From: Pelargonium cotyledonis
Lineage: Eukaryota; Streptophyta; Magnoliopsida; Geraniales; Geraniaceae
Length of the DNA: 21,178 bases
Assembly (NCBI GenBank): GCA_036897625.1
Contig: JAYMTA010001211.1
Span: 1 to 21,178, forward strand
Reading direction: 5' to 3'
Shown: positions 1 to 9,137 of the stretch, piece after piece
How positions within the stretch are numbered: the first letter of the stretch is position 1
Layout: every line of letters begins with the position of its first letter
Made by a program: the position numbers and the translations under genes
Notes under the pieces: model-generated
Databases searched by the model: none
What the model was told of the DNA's origin: nothing
What the model saw: the letters and a program-made list of their open reading frames with translations, nothing else

Positions 1-24
1 TATATATATATATTATTTTTCCAG

Positions 25-1822
25 GTGGCATTCAATTTGCTACAGCTCAATTACCTTTTCTTGAACTTATGGATTGTGGAATGAGCATATGTGATCCCAA
101 TTCTGAGATTTCTACTTCTGGGGAAAGCGCTGATCATGAACCACAACAAGCTCCCAACAGCAAACTACACCTTATGTATCAGAAGCTTATTATAAAACAT
201 GGCCGGTTGAAGAAGCTCAGTTTGTGGGGTTGTTCTGGCCTAGATGTAAGATTCTGAATCTAGAATGCCTTACAAGCATTGGTGCATGCTCTGCTTCTCT
301 TGATTTTCTAAATTTCTTGTTCTTTTTTCTTACTGAATGCAGTCCCTGTACTTAAATTGCCCAAAACTCGAAGATCTGAATCTAAACTCCTGTAACAATT
401 TGTATCCAGGTGTGTTTCTGACATCATCTTTTAGGCATGATCCTCAACATTAGTGTATAACTCAATATAATTAACTCAATTGTTGTTTATATCCCCAGAG
501 AGATTGTTGCTTCAGTGCCCCAGCTTAGAAAGTGTATACGCATCAGGTTGTCAAGAGTTATTAGTAGGGGCCATTCAAAGCCAGGCAAGTTTTTACTTTC
601 TTCATTTACTGCTTGTAACATGTATGCAATTTACAAATCTAATCTTAAAGCTGGTTGATTACATCTTTTATGTAGTTTTTGGGAAAATTATACATGCAAA
701 TCTGAAAATGTAACTTCAAAAGCAATATGTTAACATCAGCCTAACATTAATTAATGTACAAAGTTAGTACACATCGTCAAATTTACAACACATATATTGT
801 ATATTCTCAAGATTAGTCTCATATTTCATGTTCATTTGTTTAGGGGACCAATTGCTTTTGATGCACAGTAATTTTGACTCTACTAACTCTTTTCTAAATT
901 AATAGTTTGACCCAAATCTGACCACAAGTTTATGTACAAAGAACTCATTTGATAATTTATAGACTAGATGCAGTATGCTCATTATGCTAGTCATCAATTG
1001 TTGTTAATTTTGCACTATGTACTTACAGGTTCATAATGATTCTGATGCATTGGAAAGTCAATTCCCATGCAAACGTTTAGCTGACGGCTCCAAGAGGATT
1101 CGGGTGCCTCAATTTCTCTATCAGCAGGTAATTTTGAAAACTCAGACAAACACTTCATTTATCTCAATATATAGGTAATTAGTTGTGAGAACAAAATGGA
1201 AATGAAATTAATTTCCTTTCAAATTTACATGAAAAATGACTTAGGATCAAGAATCTCATTTTTTTTATATAGTTTAGTGCACATCACTTAAGTATTGAGA
1301 AAGATATTTGGCTTTATTCTCTACATCCAGCCTAGCGAAGACAATTTGGGTTTTGCGTTGGGTTGACCCAAATCTGACCACAAGAGGTTTGTGGGTTGCC
1401 TAACCTGCCCTGCATTTTCTTATTTGCACGACCTAACGCTAACATGATCTGTTTAATAATTGTGCTGAATGGTTGGGCACAAATATGATACATGATAACT
1501 TAAAGAGTTGTGTTTACACGGGACAATTGACACAAACACAACTTAAAACATTTTGCACGATAACACCAATACGTTTGACGTGATATTATCCAACACGTTA
1601 TCATGATTAATTTATAGTTATACCCTTAAGTGAGTTTGTCACAACACAAACACAGCATAATTACTAAATGTTAGCCCTTACGAGTATGGATCCAAACTGC
1701 TAGCTCTCCAACCAATGTAAGTTTGTAACATAACTTCGCTTTTCTATTTGCAGCCTTCCGACGAAAACAGGAAGCGAAAGAGAGTCGAGAGACGGCTGTG
1801 TAATGTGCTTGTGGACTCATAG
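25..1822 (+). CDS. FBL15: F-box/LRR-repeat protein 15-like (SLOMO-like), 3' part of gene
   Basis: Last five exons of a gene that starts left of the window: 25-245, 343-409, 499-584, 1029-1127 and 1754-1822, ending in TAG. Together they encode about 179 residues. The reading frame stays open across every junction: the first visible exon begins with two bases of a split codon, and the second and third share a split Glu codon. The first three exons encode cysteine-containing leucine-rich repeats, seen as LELMDCGMSI, LKKLSLWGCSGLD, LEDLNLNSCNNLYP and LESVYASGCQELL. The protein ends in a basic tail (KRLADGSKRIRVPQFLYQQ, then RKRKRVERRLCNVLVDS). LRRs of this type followed by this tail are what I recall of FBL15/SLOMO, a substrate-recognition subunit of SCF ubiquitin ligases linked in Arabidopsis to auxin levels and organ initiation at the shoot apex. 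The F-box itself would lie upstream and is not visible. The intron at 585-1028 begins with GC, not GT. The family is fairly sure; orthology rests on memory of the tail. Confidence 0.85.
585..1028 (+). other. GC-AG intron in the FBL15-like gene
   Basis: The exon ends CAG and the intron begins GCAAGT, the usual form of a GC donor, in which strong pairing to U1 makes up for the T-to-C change. It ends at TTACAG before 1029. Only this donor joins the two exons in phase 0 (AIQSQ followed by VHNDSDALESQ). The nearest GT, inside GCAAGT, would give phase 1 and break the downstream frame. Confidence 0.8.
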
Positions 1823-3690
1823 TATGTTCTTAGTAATTCAGTGTAATCTGTTGTTTTTTATGATAGTTTCCTGAGGTTCTGAGCCTTGTGGAGGTAAGTT
1901 TTTTTTATCCCTCAAGAAGTGGTTAGATTAGAGCCCGGTGCTCAGTAAATTTTACATTTTCCTCAAAAACACAAATTATTTCATATATAATTTTTCTAAA
2001 TCCAAATGTAAAAGTATGATACTGGACCAGCCCTTTTGTGCTTTTCAGCTCTCATCTAGAATAAAGGTTTGTACTCTTTTAAATACCTAAGGGTTGATAA
2101 AGATTTGTACTCTTTATAGTTTCCATCCAGAACTGTAAAGCCACTTGAAATGGGCACAGTATGAGCAATAGTCAGTCTGATCGAATTGGATTTAGTTCGA
2201 ATTAGACAAATCTGCTCATTTTATACTAAAATAATTGGATTTGTCTGATATGATCTTGACCAGTTCGTTTTTTCAAGGAAAATCTGATTTGATCCGAATT
2301 TGATTGGATTTTCTTGAATTGAATTTCAAATGTTTGTTGATTTCATTCAGATTGTGTACTCTATTAGTATATATATTTTTTAAAATCCAAATTCAAGACG
2401 TTTATGTTGCACGTGTGGGCTTAGGTCCACCCTCTCAATCACTACTATCACATCAACATTTAATTCATCACACGTGTACAATAATTTGATGTCTATTGTC
2501 TACACAGTACACATGAATCTCTTTTTTACTCCTTCCATACCCATTATCTTCTTTGCATTTATTGTGCATAAAAGTGGTGAGCTAAAGATTGGAGAAGCTT
2601 ATCATTTTCATTAAGTAATCACTTGTGCACTTGCAACCATGGAGAAGAACACAATTTACTAGAAATTGGCTTTGCTTGGAACTTGGAAGTATAATTTTGG
2701 AGAGAATCTCAATGTATCGCTTTTATTCATAAAATAAATATAAAAATTTGAGCAATGTTTTTAATAAATTATTTCTCTTCAAAGTGTAATATTTTAACAC
2801 TAGCTGAACAACATGATTCTCGTAATAAAATTTCACTTTCACGGGTATATGTTTTCTATTTTCTACCCTTCAAACTCATCCTCTACTATGACTTGTACCA
2901 ATAATGGATATGTTTCGGGATCAAAAAGTTTGGCCAAGCTTTACATTGGCACCAGAAAACAAACTTGACCCATATCTCCAAAAGTCATTGCTCTCTCTCT
3001 TTCTATTAAAAGTTCAAATATAGGCTTGGATGATGGCTTGATGGAGAACCTATGTCCAAGCCAAGTTTAGGATAGATATGATAGAACCATAGCTTATCTT
3101 TCAAACGTCCTACACAAACATCCAAATTTGTTTGGTATTATATCAATTCAAGATATTTTGAGGATTGTTTGGTAAAGCAAATATATATAAGTTACAACTT
3201 AGTCGATTTGATTGGATAAAAGTGAATAATTCATGCTTGATTTAGTCGGTTCATGAAAAAGTTTTCTAATTTGTCGATTTTTTGGTAAAACAAATATGTG
3301 TTGCAGCCAAATGGATTTGACGGATTGAAAGTAAGAAGTTCACGCACGGTTTAACCGATTTATGAGATAATCGTGTAGTTAGACCATCATAGTTGCAGAA
3401 AATGAAATCATCACAATGATAGATATTATTTGAACACCGAATCTTTCTCAATCATTTTGTGATATTTTTTTAGTATAGTTGACCTAAATTCTAGTCCTTA
3501 TCTAAGTTTGTGAGTTTGAATTCAAAAAATGTAATATGAACCTAACCTAACTGAAAGAGATACAAATTACAAATTTTGAATTGAATTTCGAGTTTTATGT
3601 ATAAAATGTGGGGCGTCATATGGGTTTGTCTAAAGTACCCCGAAAAATAAATGAGTCCAATGCATGCATCCCGACCTCAATAAAATGTAT
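1823..3690. other. Intergenic region, no gene seen
   Basis: AT-rich sequence between the end of the FBL15-like gene and the upstream region of the Aux/IAA gene. The short open frames here are unsupported: they have no recognisable motifs and no splice-linked continuation. An AATAAA at 2060-2065 is a possible but weak polyadenylation signal for the FBL15-like transcript. An 8-bp inverted repeat (GACAAATC at 2205-2212, GATTTGTC at 2238-2245) lies in repetitive GATTTG/GAATT-rich sequence that looks like a decayed repeat. Two CACGTG-like cores occur near 2410 and 2473. Confidence 0.6.
3169..3390. repeat. Diverged tandem duplication, about 113-bp period
   Basis: The start of the unit, TTGGTAAAGCAAATAT at 3169, returns as TTGGTAAAACAAATAT at 3282. 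Further partial matches follow in the same order in both halves: a GATTTGA-type stretch, AAGTGAATAATTCA against AAGTAAGAAGTTCA, and a TCGGTTCATGA against CCGATTTATGA block. It is old and strongly diverged, and the boundaries are approximate. Confidence 0.5.
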
Positions 3691-3784
3691 ATTCAATTTC
3701 GAATATATGAGAATTCAAATCTAAATTGTCAGTTCGGATTCAATTTCGAATATATGAGAATTCAGATCTAAATTGTCCGTTCGA
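3691..3784. repeat. Near-perfect 47-bp tandem duplication upstream of the Aux/IAA gene
   Basis: Copy 1 is 3691-3737 and copy 2 is 3738-3784, head to tail, starting ATTCAATTTCGAATATATGA in both, with only a few mismatches (CAAATC/CAGATC, GTCAGTTCGG/GTCCGTTCGA). Each unit carries one TGTC core (TGTCAG, TGTCCG), the minimal auxin-response-element core. It lies about 495-590 bp upstream of the TATA box at 4279. The low divergence implies a recent duplication. Confidence 0.9.
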
Positions 3785-4278
3785 AAAGCCATGGACTTTG
3801 ACAACGAATCTCCACATGCCATGTATACCATCCATGAGCCAACCCATTTAATTATATGGTCCCACCAAGCTCAACCACATGGGCATGTCCGGCCAATAAT
3901 CGACATCCACGTGGGGCCTAGCCACATGAGTTTGTACCATTCTCTTCTCCATCCAACGCTCCTTGATCCACTCCATCAATCTGGACCGTCCATTCCAGGT
4001 CTACGGTCATCAATACCATCGGCTGTGCTTGTCCCTCCTCTGTCCCCTCTCCCCATAACACCAAACTCAACATGTGACCAGCAATCAGCTCTACCTGTAC
4101 ATGTCGATAGAATTTAATTATTTGTCAACTCTCCACAGCAAGCGCGTGGCCAGCAGTCCCACGAAAGTCCCCTCTTGCCTCCTCCATGATTGGCCGTCTT
4201 GTAAACGCGTTAGATTCTGCGAGTGGGCCAATCACCTCGCACGTACGATTCTCATGCACGTAGAGATGTGCTAGCTTC

Positions 4279-4286
4279 TATATAAA
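4279..4286 (+). promoter_or_regulatory. TATA box of the Aux/IAA gene
   Basis: TATATAAA lies 167 bp before the ATG at 4453. That leaves room for a 5' UTR of about 140 bases, with transcription probably starting near 4310. No ATG occurs between about 4310 and the start codon, so no upstream ORF is predicted. The 400 bp before the box contain several ACGT-type sites (CCACGTGG-like at 3909, CACGTACG near 4239, GCACGTAG near 4256) and TGTC cores (3887, 4101), compatible with the hormone- and light-responsive control usual for Aux/IAA genes. Confidence 0.75.
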
Positions 4287-4452
4287 ACTTGTTGCGTGTC
4301 ACATATTTCTCATCAAACTCTCAACGAACTCATCAATTTGGTTTCATAGCCGAGAATATCATATCGTCGGAGTTTAGTTATCATCGTCTTGTAATTAGTA
4401 TCAAAGATCGGTTATAACTATAAAAGATCTTAACTTGCTTCTTAAAGTGGAA

Positions 4453-5456
4453 ATGGAAGCATTCAGGGTTCACCAAAACGATCTGAATCTTAAGGCGACC
4501 GAGCTAAGATTATGTTTACCAGGAAGCGATGAATCTCCTAGTCCTAGTAAAAAAAGAGCTACACCTGAGGCATCAGAGGAATTAACCGAAGACATTGCAA
4601 CTCCTTTGAAGTAAGTAATTTTTATCGTTAACTTGATATTACATATCAGTTTATGTGCACTGTACGTAATAGAATTGCTGACTTACATTTCTTTTGGTTG
4701 ATGAAATGGTGTAGGGCACAAGTTGTGGGGTGGCCGCCGATAAGATCTTACCGGAAAAATAGTCTACAACAGTTGAAGAAAGCAGAGGTCGAGGTCGCCG
4801 GAAGGTTGGTCAAAGTGAGCGTTGATGGAGCTCCTTACCTCAGGAAGATTGATCTTAAGGTTTATGGAAGTTATTCTCAGCTCCTCAAGGCTCTAGAAGA
4901 AATGTTCAAGCTTGCTATTGGTATGTATACAAAATATATATTTATTTTTTTACTGTGACGATTGAAATGAACGACCTGTTAATATTTGAAATAAATCTGA
5001 CCCGATGTTCCGTTTTTAATATAATTTCAGGCAGTTACTCAGAGAGGGAAGGGTACAATGGATCTGATTATTCTCCTACTTATGAGGACAAAGATGGTGA
5101 TTGGATGCTTGTTGGAGATGTTCCATGGGAGTAAGTTCTATATCTCTACCTCTCTTTTGATTGGTAATTCAAGTGACAATTCAGATTTTAGGTCGGTTTT
5201 TAAAGACAAGTCGGAAAATTTTAACCCTGGCTTGTATTGGTCTATAAATAATTTATATTATGGACATTTCAATATTTCATTGACTTACAAGTTTCTTTCA
5301 ATTTTATGTTCCTACAGGATGTTTATTTCCTCCTGCAAGAGGCTGAGAATCATGAAAGGATTGGAAGAAGTTAGAGGAACCAATTGTGAATTACTCGGTT
5401 CATTGGTGAAAGTCTCGTGCACTGAATCGTTTGATTTATGTTGTGGCAATTTTTAA
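4453..5456 (+). CDS. Aux/IAA auxin-responsive transcriptional repressor (IAA1-4 / 22D-like clade)
   Basis: Four exons, 4453-4610, 4715-4920, 5031-5130 and 5318-5456, with GT-AG introns and consistent phases, encode 200 residues. Aux/IAA proteins repress ARF transcription factors in the nucleus and are degraded when auxin docks their degron onto TIR1/AFB. Domain I is TELRLCLPG (residues 16-24): the LxLxL EAR motif that recruits TOPLESS is intact, but the usual Gly at 21 is Cys. The domain II degron VGWPP is at 57-61 and a KKRA basic element at 33-36. The PB1 domain (III/IV) begins [16 protein letters not shown] near residue 85, with Lys86, and carries the acidic [16 protein letters not shown] motif at 139-154. 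A nuclear signal CKRLRIMKG lies at 161-169. After that the protein runs 31 more residues ([12 protein letters not shown] to NF), where IAA1-4 relatives normally stop within about ten. The [10 protein letters not shown] context and SYSEREGY segment place it nearest the IAA1-4/22D group. Family certain; exact paralogue not determined. Confidence 0.95.
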
Positions 5457-5706
5457 TGGCCTCCTTGGTTTTTTCTTTTGTAAGCATCCAAATCTTATAG
5501 TACATAGAGATGTATTGAGAGTGAAACAAAGGTCCAGAGATGATCCAACTGTACAAAAGATGAAAATTCTTTTTCTCCCAAGTTTGGCTATATATATATT
5601 TATATGAATATTTCTGTATACACAGCAATGTAAAATTTCATTTCAAAGAAGAAACAAAATGAAAGTTTTGTACTTCGGTAATAATGGAGAAAATACAAAA
5701 TCCGTA

Positions 5707-5880
5707 GTTTCAGTCGATGTCAAACAGCACAGATTTAGTAGAATTGGCAAAATATCATCTCAACAATCACGATAATATTGCAAGAACTCTGTCGTTTCAA
5801 TCGATGTCAAGCAACATAGAGTTAGTAGAATCGGCATCAAATCATCTCAACAATCACGATAATATTGCAAGAACTTACAT
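5707..5880. repeat. Tandem duplication, 87-bp period
   Basis: Copy 1 starts GTTTCAGTCGATGTCAA at 5707 and copy 2 starts GTTTCAATCGATGTCAA at 5794. Both continue through a TTAGTAGAAT stretch to TCATCTCAACAATCACGATA. The repeat lies in the space between the convergent Aux/IAA and OSB genes. It produces a repetitive open frame (5717-5953) that I do not consider a gene. Confidence 0.85.
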
Positions 5881-6128
5881 TAGACTTGATAAATTCAGCA
5901 TCAAATTGCTAGTTTCAATCTCAACAATTACAATGATAAAATCACATCGCTAGAAATTGCATATACTTGCTAAATTCAGCTTCAAATCATCTCAACAATC
6001 ACTATAATATTGCAAGAACTTACATTAGACTTGATAAATTCAGCATCAAATCGCTAGTTTCAATCTCGACAATTACAATGTTAAAATCATATCGCTAGAA
6101 ATTGCATATACTTGCTAAATTCAGCTTT
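5842..6128. repeat. Tandem duplication, 145-bp period, overlapping the 87-bp repeat
   Basis: Copy 1 is 5842-5986 and copy 2 is 5987-6128. Each starts TCATCTCAACAATCAC and passes through ACATTAGACTTGATAAATTC and GAAATTGCATATACTTGC in the same order. The copies differ at only a few positions. The first 40 bases are shared with the 87-bp repeat just upstream, so the TCATCTCAACAATCAC core occurs three times (5755, 5842, 5987), suggesting stepwise growth by slippage or unequal exchange. Confidence 0.88.
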
Positions 6129-6404
6129 GAGACCCAACACAAGGTCCATCCCATCTTTTTATCCAGCCGAATACTATAGACCTCAACATTTGCTAATAGT
6201 GATTGTGTTGGAAACATTATCAGATAACAAATTCTCCAATTTCCATATACATAAAAGGTTCAAGTATATAAATCAAGTAATGTCAAGAATAGTTAAACAG
6301 AATCCATGAGGTTCTCTAAAAACTGAACAAATACAACTATACAATGAACCACTGCGATGCAACCAATATTTGATATTTGGGGGGATAACGTATACTACCA
6401 GAAG
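6129..6404 (-). other. Probable 3' UTR and downstream sequence of the OSB-family gene
   Basis: No coding signal on either strand. Because the Aux/IAA (+) and OSB (-) genes converge, their 3' UTRs must end within about 5457-6404. No clear canonical polyadenylation signal was recognised, which is common in plants. Confidence 0.4.
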
Positions 6405-8912
6405 TTAAAAGTGCAAGAAATCATGTGTTTTAGAATCCTGCTCTCGAAGAGACCCCATCCTCATATCGAGTATCCCTAGTTGGGATTTTACCCATGGCGG
6501 GTTGTATTTTCCTTCTATCCACAGAGCTTCTCCGGTATCTTTGTGCTTGAAATCCGGGTAATTTGGACTTCTCTGCAAATCAGAAAGAAAAGAAGAAAAA
6601 AAGAAAAAAAGAAAATGAGATATGCTTCTCTTTCCGTGAACATTTAAATAAAGTAAAATACACACGCTGCATCAATGCTGACATGATGTAACTGAAGTAT
6701 CCCGTAAATGAACAATATTGGAATACAACAGCATGTACAGATAAGCATATCATTTTAACTGTTTATCACTTTTATTCAAAGCAGTACTAATTAATATAGA
6801 GATAGACAAAAACTGCTTATGAGTTGTTTTTTAGAAGTTAATCAAAACACTCTCCAAGTTTCCTTCCAATGACCATTTGGACACATGGTCAAAGTATGAG
6901 TTATTTGAATTAATATAGAGATAGAAACAAAATACCTTGTTCTTCCGGTTATCCCACCATTCCATGGGATTATTGAAGAAAGCTTGCCAAAGTTCTTCGG
7001 CTGATTTTTGATTATTTGGGGTGTCGTTGCCCAGTTTTTGATTATTTGGAGAGCTGTTGCCCCAGTTTTGATTATTTGGGGCATTGTTGCCCGGGTTTCT
7101 ACCTGCAAGAAAATTGTACAAACATTAACAGAGAATAAAGAAAACAATGATACCCAGCTTAGATTAATTTTTCGAGAACAATGACTTGCCAGCAGTCATG
7201 TTATTGTAATCACGATCATACAACGATGTTGGCGGAGTGCTTTTTTCAATGAAATTTAGTTGCTGAACAACTACCTGGAGGATATCCAAAGCATATCAGT
7301 TTCCCGAAGAAACAAGGATAGTAGACTACAGTAACTTGTGTGGAGAACAAAATACCTTGTAGAAGGTCTGTTGTTTTCCACCGTCATTTTCAACTGTATC
7401 GGTAATTAATCGACCAGAAACGGCAATCTGTTGGCCTTTTTGCACATGCTCATAAGCTACATGGGCAATCTCATCCCAGAATGTCAAATTGATCCTGAAA
7501 CAATTAGAATTATCTTGAGAGAAAGGAAACGACTGAAAACATATGGAATAAATATTGTTTCTTTCAAAGACAAACAAAAAGGTTAGCTTGAGGTTTAGAA
7601 AGAGATTAAAACAAAGGTGCTCGTAAGGCAAATGCTTCTCTAGAAATACTACCCACCAAAAGTGGTTCTGTGTGATGAAATTCTACTTCAGTTGATTCAT
7701 ATTCCAACAAAATCAGCCGTGTATGTTTAGCATGAATTTTCAAATACAACTAGCTTCATAAAGAATTAAATAAATACATATATAAATAGTCTAAAAAGCT
7801 CCTAATTCTAATCACTAGCCGGCACTTATGGTAACAGTTTGATATGTAAGCATACCATGACCACTTCCGAGAACTCCATTGCACAGTTCATTCATGCCAT
7901 GATGCCTAGAAACCCATGTGCATAATTTTAACATCACATGAAATCGATACTTAATATTGCACAAAATTAAGAGTTGGCTCTTACATTCCCTTTTTCTATT
8001 TCCATGTACTAATCTAAGTCTTTCAACTCGGCTTTCCATTTTAACATCACATCAGTGTGCTCTTGTTGTAACAAACTCAACGATTTTAAGTGAGATATTG
8101 TCGTAAGTCGTAACTAACAAATCAAAACCCAAAGTGGACACTTCTTTTGAGACAGATTTTCATAGAGCAAGTGACACTCATTTTGGTATAGAGGGAAGGG
8201 TGTCTATAATTCACGGAAAAATTTCTTGCTTCAATATAAGTTAGTTTGTACCTCTTGTAGTTCTACTTGTAACCAACTCACGAGTTCAAGCTAACTTATG
8301 TTAAGGGTATGGCTGGTAATTCTCGCATAAAGTGCACTTATTTTGGGGTCGAGTGAGTATTGAACTGTAAATTTCTCATCGGCTTCGAATGAGCCACTCA
8401 TTATTTCAATGAGTTGTCATAATCTAATCGATTTGGAGTAAACTAAGCCAAACCAATTACATATATTAATCTTCGGACCATAATAAATAGAGCCTTATCT
8501 ACTGAGCTTGAATCAAAACAGTATTAAAATTTCAAGCAACCATGAAGTAGAAACATAACCATGAAGTGTCGGTGGGCGATTTCCGGACGGCGAGGCGGGT
8601 CCAAGCGACGACCTTTCCGGAAGGAAGGTGCTTGATTTCAACCGGAGCTCCGACATTGCCGATGAGCTGCACCGAGTTACAGAGCTCCTTCTTCCACGGA
8701 ATCTCAATCGGCTTCGGGTACACCGTTTGGTTGTATCCGTTGTAGCTTGTAGAGCACCTGAGACGCCTGAATTGATGCTGGGTTTTCGATTTCAGCGAGC
8801 AAGGGAAGAGAGGGTTTTGGGATATGGATGGGATTTTGGTACTTGGCGATGGGTTTCTCGGAAAGCAGAAGAATTGGTTCGCCGGAGAAGATAGGGTTTG
8901 CTCTAGAGCCAT
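6405..8912 (-). CDS. OSB: Organellar single-stranded DNA-binding protein, OSB family
   Basis: Five exons on the minus strand, 8912-8560, 7494-7356, 7274-7190, 7102-6936 and 6572-6405, encode 303 residues ending in TAA. OSB proteins bind single-stranded organellar DNA and limit illegitimate recombination in mitochondria or plastids. Residues 1 to about 55 are rich in Ser, Pro, Arg and Lys and poor in acidic residues, as in a transit peptide. An SSB-like OB fold spans about 78-178 (VQLIGNVGAPVEIKHLPSGK; TFWDEIAHVAYEHVQKGQQI; VSGRLITD). Three 10-residue PNNQ repeats follow (198-227). Then comes one PDF motif, the plant-specific OSB hallmark, across the exon 4/5 junction: ELWQAFF, PMEWWDNRKNK, PNYPDFKHKDTGEALW (about 229-266). 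Some relatives carry more than one PDF copy. I chose the ATG at 8912 because it begins a good transit peptide; an in-frame ATG at 9137 would add 75 residues but runs through the site II promoter cluster. The intron after exon 3 begins with GC. OSB1 to OSB4 cannot be told apart here. Confidence 0.92.
6999..7088 (-). repeat. Coding minisatellite: three 30-bp units in the OSB linker
   Basis: Three in-frame 30-bp copies encode NNAPNNQNWG, NSSPNNQKLG and NDTPNNQKSA (residues 198-227). On the plus strand the shared core GATTATTTGG recurs every 30 bases (7009, 7039, 7069). They form a flexible Asn/Pro-rich linker between the OB fold and the PDF motif. Linker length is likely to vary between alleles or species. 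Confidence 0.85.
7103..7189 (-). other. GC-AG intron in the OSB-family gene
   Basis: Exon 3 ends ...ATGACTGCTG at 7190 and the intron begins GCAAGT at 7189, ending TTGCAG at 7103. With this GC donor the split codon G|GT reads Gly and leads in frame to RNPGNNAPNNQ. Using the nearby GT (inside GCAAGT) with the same acceptor would create an immediate TAG stop. The intron is short, 87 bases. Confidence 0.82.
7495..8559 (-). other. Large first intron of the OSB-family gene
   Basis: A 1,065-base intron that splits the Trp118 codon (TG|G). It contains no coding signal. A short inverted repeat (ATAAGTTAG near 8235, CTAACTTAT near 8290) and generally repeat-like sequence between about 8040 and 8500 suggest an old decayed insertion, with no intact termini visible. 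Confidence 0.6.
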
Positions 8913-9037
8913 TACAGAGCTCCGGCTCTGGAGTCTATCTTCGATTTCTGTATCGGCGCGAGAGAGCGAAACAGAGGAACGAGAAAGGGAGTGTTTGGAT
9001 ATTTGTTTTCGAAGTAGTGTTGGTGTTGGAGGTGGAT

Positions 9038-9093
9038 TGGGCTGCAACTTGGGCTTTGGGCTTTGGAGAGCACGTCGAAATGGGCTGGGCCCA
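9038..9093 (-). promoter_or_regulatory. Site II (TGGGCY) cluster, OSB gene promoter / 5' UTR
   Basis: Within 56 bases there are TGGGCT at 9038, 9050, 9057 and 9081 and TGGGCC at 9086, the last forming the palindrome TGGGCCCA at 9086-9093. Site II elements are bound by TCP factors and are enriched in promoters of plant ribosomal and mitochondrial protein genes. The cluster lies 125-180 bases upstream of the ATG at 8912. That argues this DNA is promoter or early leader rather than coding, and so supports the downstream start codon. Confidence 0.72.
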
Positions 9094-9137
9094 AAGCCCG
9101 AAAGGGTATTTTGGAGTTTTCTACGAAAGTGTTGCAT

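Noticed and set aside
1-14. TA microsatellite at the left edge
   Set aside because: It is too short and cut by the window edge; it is probably part of the intron before exon 25-245.
1340-1720. Possible LTR or MITE remnant in the last FBL15 intron
   Set aside because: The GGGTTGACCC and ACACAAACACAAC words look repeat-like, but I could not find paired termini or target-site duplications.
3773-4117. 114-codon open frame upstream of the Aux/IAA gene
   Set aside because: It lies in promoter DNA, has no recognisable domain, and its His/Pro/Ser-rich content is what CCA/CAT-rich sequence gives by chance.
5717-5953. 78-codon frame with internal repeated peptides
   Set aside because: The peptide repeats come directly from the 87-bp DNA duplication; no start context, splice links or family match support a gene.
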